Shown: positions 1 through 8,915 of the stretch, piece by piece | Layout: every line of letters begins with the position of its first letter | Numbering within the stretch: the first letter of the stretch is position 1 | Source of the DNA: Diplocloster modestus | GTDB taxonomy: Bacteria > Bacillota > Clostridia > Lachnospirales > Lachnospiraceae | Assembly: GCF_019042245.1 (NCBI RefSeq) | Contig: NZ_JAHQCX010000013.1 | Location: 1 to 64,000, forward strand | Direction: 5' to 3' | Length of the DNA: 64,000 bases | The notes under the pieces: model-generated | Told to the model about the DNA's origin: nothing | The model's input: only the letters and a program-made list of their open reading frames with translations | The model's database searches: none | Translations under genes and position numbers: made by a program

Positions 1-34
1 TGGCGGGCGCCCCATAGGATACGTCCGTACAGAG

Positions 35-75
35 CGGACACCTGGCGGGCTGCGCCCTGGTTTTCGGACAGTCTC
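35..75. repeat. 41-bp inverted repeat, left copy
   Basis: This stretch is an exact reverse complement of 6686-6726. The pair brackets the block from the VanZ-like gene to the FUSC-type gene. No transposase lies between the copies, so they are probably two copies of a dispersed intergenic repeat. The 34 bases before it are similarly GC-rich and may belong to a longer element cut by the window edge. Confidence 0.85.
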
Positions 76-80
76 CCCTA

Positions 81-108
81 AGAGACAGCTTAAGCTGTCT
101 CTTTTTTC
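81..108 (+). terminator. Rho-independent terminator
   Basis: A perfect palindrome at 81-102 (AGAGACAGCT and its complement) is followed by a run of six T on the plus strand. It would end transcription of a plus-strand gene lying to the left of the window. Confidence 0.8.
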
Positions 109-178
109 CGCTGTGGATCATACTAAACCTGTATACAGTCAAGTACATCGCTCTCACGTGTGGATATTACAGTTCCCG

Positions 179-721
179 TCACTTTCCCACAGCCTTCCTC
201 CACCAGTTTTTTTGCCGAAACAGCAGGTTAATACCGGCGTAGATTCCGAACCCGATCATTCCGCCCACGGTATTCATAATTACATCATCGATATCCGCAG
301 AGCGCCCGGTGAAATACTGGACGATCTCGATCAGAACCGTTATTCCCAGAGCGCACAGGGACATCCGCCAAAAGGATCTAAGCTTCGGGAAAGCGATGGG
401 AATCAAAAAACCCAGGGGAACGAACATCAGGATGTTGGAGACCAACTGCTGGATCATTCTTGCAAATCCCATCTCATAGGTGTGTGTCAGCCAGACGAAG
501 GGCTGCAAATTCAGCAGACGGTAATCCGGAAAGAACGAAATGCCGCCGACCAGCAAAGTGACATAGATGATAAGGGCTGACATTACCGTCAGTGCGTAGC
601 AGGCCAGATGCCGGGCCCCGGGCATTTTATATTTTCTTCCCCGCAGGAAAAATGGCAGATACAGAATCACTGATGCCAGGGCGCTGAGCGGCAGTCCGAT
701 GATGAGCAAACCTATAATCAT
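179..721 (-). CDS. VanZ-like family membrane protein
   Basis: A 180-residue protein with four or five hydrophobic segments: residues 1-25, about 42-66, 88-112, 118-140 and 150-168. The central NILMFVPLGFLIP stretch and the later FTGRSADIDDVIMNTVGG stretch are typical of the VanZ-like domain. Some relatives affect teicoplanin sensitivity, but the biochemical role of most family members is unknown. It starts at an ATG behind a CGGAGGA ribosome site and appears to be a single-gene unit downstream of the XRE regulator on the same strand. The family call is confident; no specific function is claimed. Confidence 0.85.
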   Translation of the reverse strand: MIIGLLIIGLPLSALASVILYLPFFLRGRKYKMPGARHLACYALTVMSALIIYVTLLVGGISFFPDYRLLNLQPFVWLTHTYEMGFARMIQQLVSNILMFVPLGFLIPIAFPKLRSFWRMSLCALGITVLIEIVQYFTGRSADIDDVIMNTVGGMIGFGIYAGINLLFRQKNWWRKAVGK

Positions 722-822
722 AGTAAATTCCTCCGAATCACAGTTTCATTTTTCTACTATAAGGTTAGTATAGCTCAATCTCCGGCTGTATTCTTTTAAG
801 ATTTCTTTAAAATTAGCGGCAT

Positions 823-2034
823 CTATTCATAGGGCCTGCTGTCATATTTATACTCGCTGACATACCAGACTTCCAAATCCTTGTTGTAGGAGGTATCCAG
901 CAGTTTTCTGCGCACTTTCACCCAAAGTGTCCCGTCGGCCCCTGCTCCGGTAAGATCCAGGATCGACACCTCGTATTCACTGTTGCTCTCCCCGATCCGC
1001 CGGCTGCAGCCCGGCAGGCTGGGATTCAGTTCAGCCAGGAAGCTGAGCAGGACATCAGTCTCATCGAAATCTTTGGTGCGCTGTCCGTTCTCCAGCTCTT
1101 CCAGGTAATCCGCCGTAAATTTATCCACCTCGTCGGTTGCAATCCATTCTCCGTCCGCATAACCAGAAGTGTCGAAAACGTTGGAATCAGAAGCAGGCGC
1201 ATCCCCGCCGGACCGTGCTTCCTCATAATAGACAGGATAATTCCGGGATGACACAGAACCGATGCCGGTCTGCATGACTACCTTTAACTGCCCTGTCAGG
1301 GATATATCTGAACTGTTCAGAGGAATCAGCACGTATCCTCTCTCTTCGATATCGCTGATCACGATGCCTTCCTCCTCCGTTCCGGCACCGCTCCCTGCCA
1401 TACAAACCGACACGGTATCCGGAGCTTCCCCACGGTACACAGCGATCAATACATCCGAGTCCGACAATGGATATCCGTTTTCTTCCTCCAGTACTTCGTT
1501 TCCCTTATTATCATAAAAATAAACGCCCGTGATCTCAGCAGGCGGCTGCTGAGGCGTATGTATCTGGTCCGCAGCAGGCTCTGCCAGTCTTAAGAGATAC
1601 CGGTATCCGGCAAAACAGCCGACGGCCGCCAATATCAGCCAGCCAGTTATGGCCGCGGCTTTCCAGCCCCTCCCTGTCCTCTCCTGGGGCACCCGCGGCT
1701 GTTTCTTATTCTTCACCTGAACTTTTCCGTGCTGCGCTTCCCGGCACGGATCATCCCCGGGTTCCTTTTCTTTGCTCTCCTCCACGTAGTCCCACAGATC
1801 CGCGATGGAATCCGGATCGGCAATGGAATGCGGGTCGGCGTCCTTTTTTCCTGTTTTATCGAACTGCGCGTCCAGTGTCTGCGAAAGCCGCCGCAGATTC
1901 TCCGCTGTGGGTACTGACACGCCGGACTCCCATTTCGATACCGCCTGTCTGCTGATGTCCAGTTTTTCCGCCAGCTCTTCCTGAGTCAGACACAGCTCTT
2001 CACGCCGTGCCCTGATCTGTTCTCCGATTCTCAT
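823..2034 (-). CDS. Membrane-anchored XRE-family regulator
   Basis: A 403-residue protein. Residues 5-58 form an XRE helix-turn-helix, with LTQEELAEKLDISRQAVSKWE as the recognition region (given as a motif name only). A charged linker follows, then one transmembrane helix at about 125-147, and then roughly 250 residues that should lie outside the membrane and resemble no domain I can name. The layout implies that DNA binding in the cytoplasm is coupled to an external signal, perhaps cell-envelope state. The start is an ATG after a GGGGGA site. The next gene on this strand is the VanZ-like protein, 100 bp on, which may be co-regulated. Confidence 0.8.
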   Translation of the reverse strand: MRIGEQIRARREELCLTQEELAEKLDISRQAVSKWESGVSVPTAENLRRLSQTLDAQFDKTGKKDADPHSIADPDSIADLWDYVEESKEKEPGDDPCREAQHGKVQVKNKKQPRVPQERTGRGWKAAAITGWLILAAVGCFAGYRYLLRLAEPAADQIHTPQQPPAEITGVYFYDNKGNEVLEEENGYPLSDSDVLIAVYRGEAPDTVSVCMAGSGAGTEEEGIVISDIEERGYVLIPLNSSDISLTGQLKVVMQTGIGSVSSRNYPVYYEEARSGGDAPASDSNVFDTSGYADGEWIATDEVDKFTADYLEELENGQRTKDFDETDVLLSFLAELNPSLPGCSRRIGESNSEYEVSILDLTGAGADGTLWVKVRRKLLDTSYNKDLEVWYVSEYKYDSRPYE

Positions 2035-2219
2035 AAGTATCCCCCTTTTTTAGTTATTCTAGCTGGTTGCGCGGTTGCTTTCCACCAACTTACACGCAAC
2101 TTTTCGGCTGTGCCGCAACGGGACGGAACTCCCTAAGATCCCGGGGTAAGGATCTGTCGGTTTGCATCGGTTCCGCCGTTTCCCGGAACAGTCACAGGAA
2201 ACCGCGGCAAAAGCACAAA

Positions 2220-3116
2220 TTACACCTCCGGCATCACCTTATACTTTGTCAGATACGGCGATGTCTCGTCCAAAAATACGATACCAATGATTCCCGTCCC
2301 TGTATGTGCGCCGATCGCACACCCCACATAGCTTTCCATGAATCTGGTGCAGCCACATTTTATTTCCAGCATCTTTTTTACCTTTTCCAGGCTCTCGTAA
2401 TCGTCGCCATGACAGATTCCCACGATCTGATTCTTCAGATCCGGATTCTTTTCGGCCGCACGTTCCACGCATCTGGTCAGCGAATGGTTCCTGCCCCTCA
2501 CTTTTTCCACTGCTTTTAAAGAACCCTCTTCTGTTACTTCCAGGATGGGACGGATATTCAGGATATCCCCCGCCATCTTTCCGGTCCGGCTTAAGCGTCC
2601 CCCCTTATATAGGTATTCCAGAGTGGCGACCGTGAAAATATGCTTCATATGGCTCTTGTGATATTCTACCGCCTGAATGATCTCCTCCTGGCCTGCACCG
2701 CATTCCTGCATGCGCAGGGCATAGTAGACCAGCAGGCCAAAGCCCAGAGCCGCACACTTGGAATCAAGAATCGTCAGGTCAAATTCGGGGAATTCCTCCA
2801 GCAGCTGTTTTCTGGCCAGCAGAGCAGCATTCATCGTGCCTGCCAGGCCGGTAGAAAAACAGATATAGATAACCTGGTCTCCTTCCTTTGCAAATGGCCG
2901 GAAATGTTCCTCGAACATATGGCTGTTAATATGATACGTGGAGATGTCGGCTCCTGCCCTCTGCTTTTCATAAAATTCCTTCGGGAAAACCGTCTCCCCG
3001 TCGAAATAATCAGTCCCGTTGATCGTGACCGGTGTCGGTATGACATGCAGATGATATTTCTCTTTCACCGAATCCGGCAGGTCTGCCGCAGAATCCGTGA
3101 TAATTTTCAATGCCAT
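2220..3116 (-). CDS. DegV family fatty-acid-binding protein
   Basis: A 298-residue protein with the full DegV pattern. The N-terminal ITDSAADLP motif is followed by PTPVTINGTDYFDG, then the ISTYHINSHMF segment, the central CFSTGLAGTMNAA motif with its conserved serine and glycine, and a C-terminal GCAIGAHTGTGIIGI stretch. DegV/FakB proteins bind a fatty acyl chain; in Firmicutes FakB proteins present it to the FakA kinase for phospholipid synthesis. No FakA gene is in the window. An AAAGGAG site precedes the ATG. The length is normal for the family (about 280-300). Confidence 0.93.
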   Translation of the reverse strand: MALKIITDSAADLPDSVKEKYHLHVIPTPVTINGTDYFDGETVFPKEFYEKQRAGADISTYHINSHMFEEHFRPFAKEGDQVIYICFSTGLAGTMNAALLARKQLLEEFPEFDLTILDSKCAALGFGLLVYYALRMQECGAGQEEIIQAVEYHKSHMKHIFTVATLEYLYKGGRLSRTGKMAGDILNIRPILEVTEEGSLKAVEKVRGRNHSLTRCVERAAEKNPDLKNQIVGICHGDDYESLEKVKKMLEIKCGCTRFMESYVGCAIGAHTGTGIIGIVFLDETSPYLTKYKVMPEV

Positions 3117-3227
3117 AAACTATACTCCTTTTCTTTTCGCTTAGAATACTCCCTTATACTCTCTTCACTGCGTTTAACCCCTTTATTATTTATGTCCAAA
3201 TCATCCTGGCCGCGATCCGGCCCCGCC

Positions 3228-3728
3228 TTAAAAGCTGCGGATGGGATCATCGTCATCCGCCGTTTTATCTATGGATTTTATGACGATATAATATCCATAA
3301 TCTTCACTCACCTTCACCAGCACCCGCTCCCCTGCTTTACGTCCCAGGATGGCTTTCCCGATGGGGGATTCGGTGCTGACCATTTTCTTAAGGGAATTAC
3401 CGCGGATCGTAGTGACCAGTTTATAGACCTCCGACTGCTCATCCTCCTCAAAATAAAGCTCCACCAGATTATTCAGTCCAACCTCATCGGCCTTTGAATC
3501 CTCCGATATGATCCGCGCGGTCTTAATCATGCGCTCCAAATAGCGTATTCTGCTCTCATTCTTGTTCTTGTCCTTTTTGGCCGCATAATATTCAAAATTT
3601 TCACTGAGATCACCGTGAGATCTGGCTTCCTTCACCGCTTCGATTGCCTGCTTACGGACCACCAGCTTCCGGTATTCGATCTCTTCCTGTATCTTTTTTA
3701 TGTCACTCTGAGTCAATTGATCATTCAT
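3228..3728 (-). CDS. GreA/GreB-type transcription elongation factor
   Basis: A 166-residue protein when started at the ATG at 3728, which has a GGAG site 8 bases upstream; an in-frame GTG three codons earlier is less well placed. The N-terminal half is a coiled coil with ARSHGDLSENFEYYAAK, which carries the acidic tip residues (D and E) that Gre factors push into the RNA polymerase secondary channel to stimulate cleavage of backtracked RNA. The C-terminal half is the FKBP-like domain, with STESPIGKAILGRKAGE. It may be a paralogue of the main GreA. It is a stand-alone gene between DegV and the HD protein. Confidence 0.92.
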   Translation of the reverse strand: MNDQLTQSDIKKIQEEIEYRKLVVRKQAIEAVKEARSHGDLSENFEYYAAKKDKNKNESRIRYLERMIKTARIISEDSKADEVGLNNLVELYFEEDEQSEVYKLVTTIRGNSLKKMVSTESPIGKAILGRKAGERVLVKVSEDYGYYIVIKSIDKTADDDDPIRSF

Positions 3729-4024
3729 AACCGGCACTCCTTCACTCCATTACCGCGTAAACGTTTCTTATCTATCTTATCATAGCGGAAAGAATCCTAC
3801 AACTAAAGAAATAATACCTTATGGAGCAGCTATGCTGCGACCTGCCCGGAGGGCATGCATTAAGGGATGCGGTATAGTATACCTTAATCTTTATAACTGA
3901 TTGAAGATGAGATGAAATGCCTTTCCTATTAACCGGATATTAACACAAATCACTTATAATTTTTACACAGGGTAGTTACACTAAGAAAGTACTTTATAGA
4001 AACGAAAGAAAGTCAGGTAGATGA

Positions 4025-4717
4025 ATGAGTCAAAATAAAGAGAGACCCAAAAACAAGGAAATCACATATGGACAGATTAAAGAAAACGCGGAAATTAAAA
4101 CTTTTATCCAGTCGGGAAATGAAGTCCTGGGTATATTAGGTTATACGGATCATTCCAGAGTCCATGCGGTTAAGGTGGCCGAGACAGCGGGAAAGATCCT
4201 GAAGGAACTGGGATATTCCGGAAAGGAAATTGAGCTGGCAAAAATCGCAGGTTATATGCATGATATCGGTAATTCAGTCAACCGGCACGATCACGCACAT
4301 ACCGGGGCAATTATGGCTTTTCAGATCCTGCGGGAACTGGGTATGGACGATAAGGATACCGCGGTCATCGTATCAGCCATCGGTAATCATGATGAGAAAA
4401 CCGGGACCGCGGTCACCCCTGTGTCCGCCGCCGTGATCCTGGCCGACAAGACCGATGTCAGACGAAACCGGGTCCGCAATAAGGATCTGGCGAATTTCGA
4501 TTCCCATGATCGGGTCAATTATGCCGCCATTGAGTCACGGGTCACAATTAATAAGGAAAAAGGAACGGTTCATCTGGATATTAACCTGGATGAAAATATA
4601 AGCTCGATTCTGGATTATTTTGAGATCTTTTTACAGCGGATGCTGATGTGCAGAAGGGCATGTGAACTGCTGAACGCCAAGTTCAAGTTTACTGCCAACG
4701 GCAACAAAATGGCATAA
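4025..4717 (+). CDS. HD-domain phosphohydrolase
   Basis: A 230-residue soluble protein. Metal-binding HD-superfamily residues are visible: H in HSRVHAVKVAE, the HD pair in GYMHDIGNSVNRHDHAH, and a later GNHDEKTGTA stretch followed by ILADKTDVRR. This pattern places it with small HD hydrolases acting on phosphate esters or nucleotides; the substrate cannot be read from the sequence. It is alone on the plus strand and convergent with the FUSC gene, whose stop lies only 6 bp from its own stop. A TATAAT box at 3955-3960 may serve as its -10 element. Confidence 0.85.
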   Translation: MSQNKERPKNKEITYGQIKENAEIKTFIQSGNEVLGILGYTDHSRVHAVKVAETAGKILKELGYSGKEIELAKIAGYMHDIGNSVNRHDHAHTGAIMAFQILRELGMDDKDTAVIVSAIGNHDEKTGTAVTPVSAAVILADKTDVRRNRVRNKDLANFDSHDRVNYAAIESRVTINKEKGTVHLDINLDENISSILDYFEIFLQRMLMCRRACELLNAKFKFTANGNKMA

Positions 4718-4722
4718 CACGC

Positions 4723-6423
4723 TTACCAGTCCAGCGCCCTGTGCCTGTGGGCTCTTCTGACCGCTGCGCGTCCCCTCTGAAGCAGTTCATATATCTCATC
4801 CCAACCGCCCAGCGACGCGTTCTGGGACAATTTTTCTTCCTGCAGATGGGATTGGATCACCAGTTCATAATAGAGCTGTGGATCCACGTCCTCCTCAAAG
4901 CATACCTTCGCAAGCATGCCTGTGGTAGCCGCATATTTTTCCAACAGTTGTTTTGTAGCCATACTCCGGCGATAGGGAAAGATCAGACAGTTAGCGGCCA
5001 GCGCGATCAACGCTCCGATCCCGATATAGGTAAGGCGGATCATGAACATCTGTCCCACATCCCCCACTCCAAAAGCCCCCATAAATACCGCTCCCCCCAA
5101 TGCTCCGATGGTAGAACAGGCGTAGGTACCGGTATAATCGGAAAAATAAAAGGAAAGGTATCCCGACAGCATCATAACCGCCGTCCTTCCCGCAGGGTTG
5201 GATATCAGCCCGAATACAGCCACCGACACCATTCCGCCGGCAATGGTTGCCACGATCCTTTTACGCGTCTTGACTCCCACGTCGTCCGCATAAGGCAGGG
5301 ACAGGGACGCCAGCGTAAACAGCAGCCATTTCCCGTGTTCCAGATGGAATACCTGTACAAGAAGCGTAAACAGCGCCAGCAGAACAGAGACGCGCAGCGC
5401 ATAAATTACCCGCACCGGGCTGACATCCAGGGCGGCCTTTAAACGCAGCGACAGGGAAAGGGCCGTCCGGTGGTATTTCGTCCGTTTCTGGGGGTCCGTC
5501 ATATGGATCAGGTGATCACAGATATAAACCAGTGAATGATAAAACTCCTCCTGCACAACATCCTCTGCATCCTGTATCATCTGCAGCCGGTCAGGCTCCC
5601 CAATCCGGTCCGTCTGCCGGTTCAAAAAGCGCCGGTACTCTTCCAGCTGTCCGGCAACCCGTTTCAGAAGTTCCTTCCTCTTTATTGTCATATTCCCTTC
5701 CAACTCATGCAGCAGCAGAATAATATGTTCCATCCCCCGTCCGGCATCGATCATAGAGAAGCTGGCGTCCGATACACACAGTACCTTCCTGCGCCTTTCA
5801 TACACGGTCCTGCTGAGTCTGCAGAGTGTATTGCGCACATCCGCCGGATCAGCCATCTCTCCTTCCCCATTGAGCAGATACCGGATCCCCGCCTCAGCCT
5901 CCCCGATCATAGATGTCAGGACATCCTGCGCCGTCTCCACCACACGCTTACGCCCATTGAAGAGTTGATAAACGATAATCGAAACCGCCCCCGCCAACAG
6001 CCCCAGCAGTCTTTTGGGCAATTGCGTAAAACCGACCGGTGAAATAAACACCAGAAACAGATAGGAAAGAATATACGGGAAATACATATGACTCGAATAT
6101 TCATACGTAAACGCATACAAAATACAGAACACCGTAACCAGATTAACCAGAAGTGCGGCATAGGGATTCAGTGTATTCACCAGGTACGAGGCCACCCCCA
6201 TCCACACAAGCACCCCTGCCTGCACCACCAGATGCTTCATCGGAGTCGCCGTCATATCTCTGACCATGGAAGCCGACATCATAATCGTAAAGATCACCCC
6301 CACGATAGTATTCTCCGCCCCGAATACTGCCTGAAACACATTGATAAAAATAATGATAAAAACAAAGTTCAAAGTTGCATGAACAAAATTTTTTTGAAAA
6401 CTTTCTTTCATTTTTTCCAACAC
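4723..6423 (-). CDS. FUSC/aromatic-acid-exporter family membrane protein
   Basis: About 566 residues in the FUSC pattern. An N-terminal block of roughly five membrane helices (residues about 10-150) is followed by a cytoplasmic helical domain (about 150-350), a second helical membrane block beginning SPVRVIYALRVSVLLALF, and a C-terminal tail. Relatives include YccS and the aromatic acid exporters, thought to export aromatic or other organic acids; the substrate here is unknown. I chose the GTG at 6423 because a GGAGG lies 7 bases before it. An ATG 75 bp upstream (6498) has no clear ribosome site, and its extra N-terminus does not look like a membrane protein. Confidence 0.82.
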   Translation of the reverse strand: MLEKMKESFQKNFVHATLNFVFIIIFINVFQAVFGAENTIVGVIFTIMMSASMVRDMTATPMKHLVVQAGVLVWMGVASYLVNTLNPYAALLVNLVTVFCILYAFTYEYSSHMYFPYILSYLFLVFISPVGFTQLPKRLLGLLAGAVSIIVYQLFNGRKRVVETAQDVLTSMIGEAEAGIRYLLNGEGEMADPADVRNTLCRLSRTVYERRRKVLCVSDASFSMIDAGRGMEHIILLLHELEGNMTIKRKELLKRVAGQLEEYRRFLNRQTDRIGEPDRLQMIQDAEDVVQEEFYHSLVYICDHLIHMTDPQKRTKYHRTALSLSLRLKAALDVSPVRVIYALRVSVLLALFTLLVQVFHLEHGKWLLFTLASLSLPYADDVGVKTRKRIVATIAGGMVSVAVFGLISNPAGRTAVMMLSGYLSFYFSDYTGTYACSTIGALGGAVFMGAFGVGDVGQMFMIRLTYIGIGALIALAANCLIFPYRRSMATKQLLEKYAATTGMLAKVCFEEDVDPQLYYELVIQSHLQEEKLSQNASLGGWDEIYELLQRGRAAVRRAHRHRALDW

Positions 6424-6685
6424 ATGACATCCTCCACCAAAAACAAACCAGCAGTCTTCCAAAAGACGCCTCGCAATTTCCTGTATTACAGTTAACATAC
6501 TTTCAATGGTAAATAGGTTCGATAAAGTCGTACCGGCTCACTGCCGCCCAACCCTGTAGAAACTTGCATTAATTTGAATCATGAAAATCTCAGAAGCTGA
6601 ATCTAAGATCTAACCCCAAATAACTGTAATTAATCATACTGCTAAATGGAAAATTTTACAACCCCGAATTTCCGTCATCCCCCCC

Positions 6686-6726
6686 GAGACTGTCCGAAAA
6701 CCAGGGCGCAGCCCGCCAGGTGTCCG
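6686..6726. repeat. 41-bp inverted repeat, right copy
   Basis: Exact reverse complement of 35-75, placed just beyond the terminator of the minus-strand sugar operon. No flanking target duplication was noticed. Confidence 0.85.
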
Positions 6727-6735
6727 TCCCCTCCA

Positions 6736-6806
6736 CAAAAAACAGAACCTTTCACCAGCCCATGGTCTTGTAATCCACAGACCATAAGCTGAAAAAGGTT
6801 CTGTTC
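6736..6806 (-). terminator. Terminator of the ribose-type operon
   Basis: On the minus strand, AACAGAACCTTTTTCAGC pairs with GGTGAAAGGTTCTGTT, with a nested ATGGTCT/AGACCAT stem, and is followed by a T-run. It lies 26 bp after the last gene of the operon. Confidence 0.85.
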
Positions 6807-6831
6807 CTCACACAACTTCAACAATCACATA

Positions 6832-7569
6832 CTAAACGATAATCTCTTCCAGGGACTTAAGCGCGCACTGCACCATAAACTGCCCCAGCTCCATACTGGT
6901 TTCCACCGAATTCAGCGCGAACCACTCCGTATTCTCCTTCGTCCTCTCCAGATCCACATGATCCGGATAAAGGGCATACATCAGGCTCGACTCAAACTTA
7001 CCGGCATGGTCAAACCCGCCGATCTTATGCTGGCACTCTGCGCTCATTAGAGGGATTACTTTGATATAAGAGAAGGGATCATCACCTGAACCCAGATTCT
7101 CATAATAATCGGCGTAATCATTACTGCCCCACCAGCCCTTACCTCTGGTCTCCTCCATAAACTCCATCGTAACCTTCTTCGCCGCCTTATGGCAGGCCAG
7201 AGTCATAGGCATCAGCCCGGCTTCCTCCGTCTGGTGGTGTGCTACGCAATAAATATTTTTCACGCCGCCATAAATCAGCGACTTCAGAATGCAATAGATA
7301 TAATTCTCATAAGCATCCACATCCACATGGATCGTGCCTGTCTCGGGTCCGCCGACCGCATAGCTGGCCACGCCGTACCAAATCGGCGGGCACACCACAA
7401 TCTCTTTTGTTTTCTCCAGCTCTCTTAACACTCCGTTAATCACCATCGTATCCGTGCCGCAGCTGGCATGAAGCGCATGATACTCAATCGTCCCGATCGG
7501 GATAATAAACGGCACCTTCCGTTTCTTCGCGTCCTCCAGTTCCTTAAAAAACATATCAACCATTTGCAT
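6832..7569 (-). CDS. Creatininase-family amidohydrolase-like protein
   Basis: A 245-residue protein of the creatininase/MftE/FAPy-deformylase family. Candidate metal ligands are the E and H of IPIGTIEYHALH, the D of CGTDT and the H pair of VAHHQTE. Family members hydrolyse cyclic amides or peptide-like bonds, or cleave a modified peptide; the substrate is unknown here. It is the last gene of the ribose-type ABC operon and follows a creatinase-fold protein. The pair resembles the creatinine route in name only: nothing else of creatine metabolism is present, and the operon is sugar-centred. Confidence 0.82.
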   Translation of the reverse strand: MQMVDMFFKELEDAKKRKVPFIIPIGTIEYHALHASCGTDTMVINGVLRELEKTKEIVVCPPIWYGVASYAVGGPETGTIHVDVDAYENYIYCILKSLIYGGVKNIYCVAHHQTEEAGLMPMTLACHKAAKKVTMEFMEETRGKGWWGSNDYADYYENLGSGDDPFSYIKVIPLMSAECQHKIGGFDHAGKFESSLMYALYPDHVDLERTKENTEWFALNSVETSMELGQFMVQCALKSLEEIIV

Positions 7570-7617
7570 CTATGATCAACTCCTTTCAAGCTCTCTCAGG
7601 CCCCCTTCGGGAGCGGC

Positions 7618-8796
7618 CTAGAATTCCAGTTCGTACAGTTTCCCGATTTCCGGTGAGAGTACGTCGCATCCGCTCTCGGTAACTGCGATTCCTTTTTCCC
7701 AGCGGACCCCAAAGGTCTTGGTGGAGATAAATGTGTCGATCTGGAACGTCATATTGGGCTGCAGCGCATAGTTGGAGATCGTCTCCACCCAGGGCGCTTC
7801 CACTTCGATCATACCGGTACCATGCATCGGTCCGTAGACAAAGTTATCCTGGTAATTATTTTCCACATAGTACTGATAGAAATTCTTCGCGATATCAGCG
7901 GCGATCACGCCGGCCTTGATCTGTTTCTGTGTCCAGTTGTGGGCTTCCAGTCCGAACATGACCACATCTCTTCTGTTCCCTTCCAGTTTACCCAGAACGA
8001 TGGGATAACCGATGGAAGCGGAATAGCCGTCGATTTTCGCGGACAGGTTCAACTGTACGATATCGCCCTTTTCGAATTTCCGGTAGGAAGAACGGGAGAT
8101 CGCATGGCGGGTGGACGCTTCGGAGAATACATACATCGGAAGTCCTTCGTATTCCGCTCCGTTTTCATATACCACTCTCTCAGCTACACCGACCATCTGC
8201 AGCTCAGTCATTCCGGGACGAATTTCTTTGATCACCTGCTGGGTTGCCAGCTCCGCGATCCGGTAGCCTTCCTTCAGGCAGTTGATTTCATTCACGGATT
8301 TGATGGAACGAAGCTCTACCATCACCTGATCGGCCCGCACGATCTCAGCTTCCGGGAAGGCGGCTTTGATGCCTTCCATGATGACGACGGAGGTATCCAG
8401 ATAGCTGGCCACACCGATGCGCAGTTTGGAGCCCGTGATCCCTAATGCTTTGAATACATCGTGATAGGTATCGGCCTGGAGTTCGGGATAAGCAGGATCT
8501 GCGCCTTCCCGGTATTCTTTTAAGACGAAGATTTTGTCGATTCTGGAGCGGTCCGCGGCGAATTCACGGCTCTCCGGCCCTACCATCAGCGCAGCCTCCC
8601 CTGCCGGATTGATCGCTACGCCGCAGCGTTCAAACAGCGGCCAGAATCCGGAAAAATAACGCGCGTTGGCGTAATCCGATTCGTTGGAATTTACAATCAG
8701 GGCATCCAGCCCTTCCCTTTGCAGGATCTGTCCCGCTTTCTTTGCTCTCTCTTTGTATTCCTCAGCCGGAATACAGATACTTCCATGTTCTGCCAT
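7618..8796 (-). CDS. M24 (creatinase/Xaa-Pro peptidase fold) protein
   Basis: A 392-residue protein: an N-terminal creatinase-like domain (about 1-150) followed by the pita-bread M24 domain. The start is the ATG at 8796, with GGAGG 8 bases upstream; a TTG further upstream is an unlikely start. In true Xaa-Pro peptidases two Asp, one His and two Glu bind metals. Here the region around GDIVQLNLSAKIDGYSASIG has an N where the first DxG Asp is expected, while GPMHGTGMIEVEAPWVE keeps the His. The enzyme may therefore be metal-free like creatinase rather than a peptidase. It is operon-linked to the creatininase-like gene. Confidence 0.85.
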   Translation of the reverse strand: MAEHGSICIPAEEYKERAKKAGQILQREGLDALIVNSNESDYANARYFSGFWPLFERCGVAINPAGEAALMVGPESREFAADRSRIDKIFVLKEYREGADPAYPELQADTYHDVFKALGITGSKLRIGVASYLDTSVVIMEGIKAAFPEAEIVRADQVMVELRSIKSVNEINCLKEGYRIAELATQQVIKEIRPGMTELQMVGVAERVVYENGAEYEGLPMYVFSEASTRHAISRSSYRKFEKGDIVQLNLSAKIDGYSASIGYPIVLGKLEGNRRDVVMFGLEAHNWTQKQIKAGVIAADIAKNFYQYYVENNYQDNFVYGPMHGTGMIEVEAPWVETISNYALQPNMTFQIDTFISTKTFGVRWEKGIAVTESGCDVLSPEIGKLYELEF

Positions 8797-8915
8797 AGTT
8801 TTATCCTCCAATTTTTTTCGCTGTGAGCACTTAGCGGCAGCTTTCAGCCGCTTACGTGCGATGCATCATATTTTCTATATACACTGCCCTAAAGCGTTTG
8901 ATATAGCTATTTCAC

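Larger units (their letters stand above)
6424..6831. other. Intergenic stretch with repeat and terminator
   Basis: There is no gene here. The left half (to about 6680) is AT-rich and presumably holds the promoter of the FUSC gene. The right half holds the 41-bp inverted repeat and the terminator of the creatininase-like gene, both listed separately. Confidence 0.7.

Noticed and set aside
35..6726. A composite transposon bounded by the 41-bp repeats
   Set aside because: The enclosed genes are housekeeping types with no mobility gene, and the repeats are too short to be insertion sequences.
6832..8796. A creatinine degradation pathway
   Set aside because: Only fold-level similarity; the surrounding genes are all for carbohydrate import and processing.
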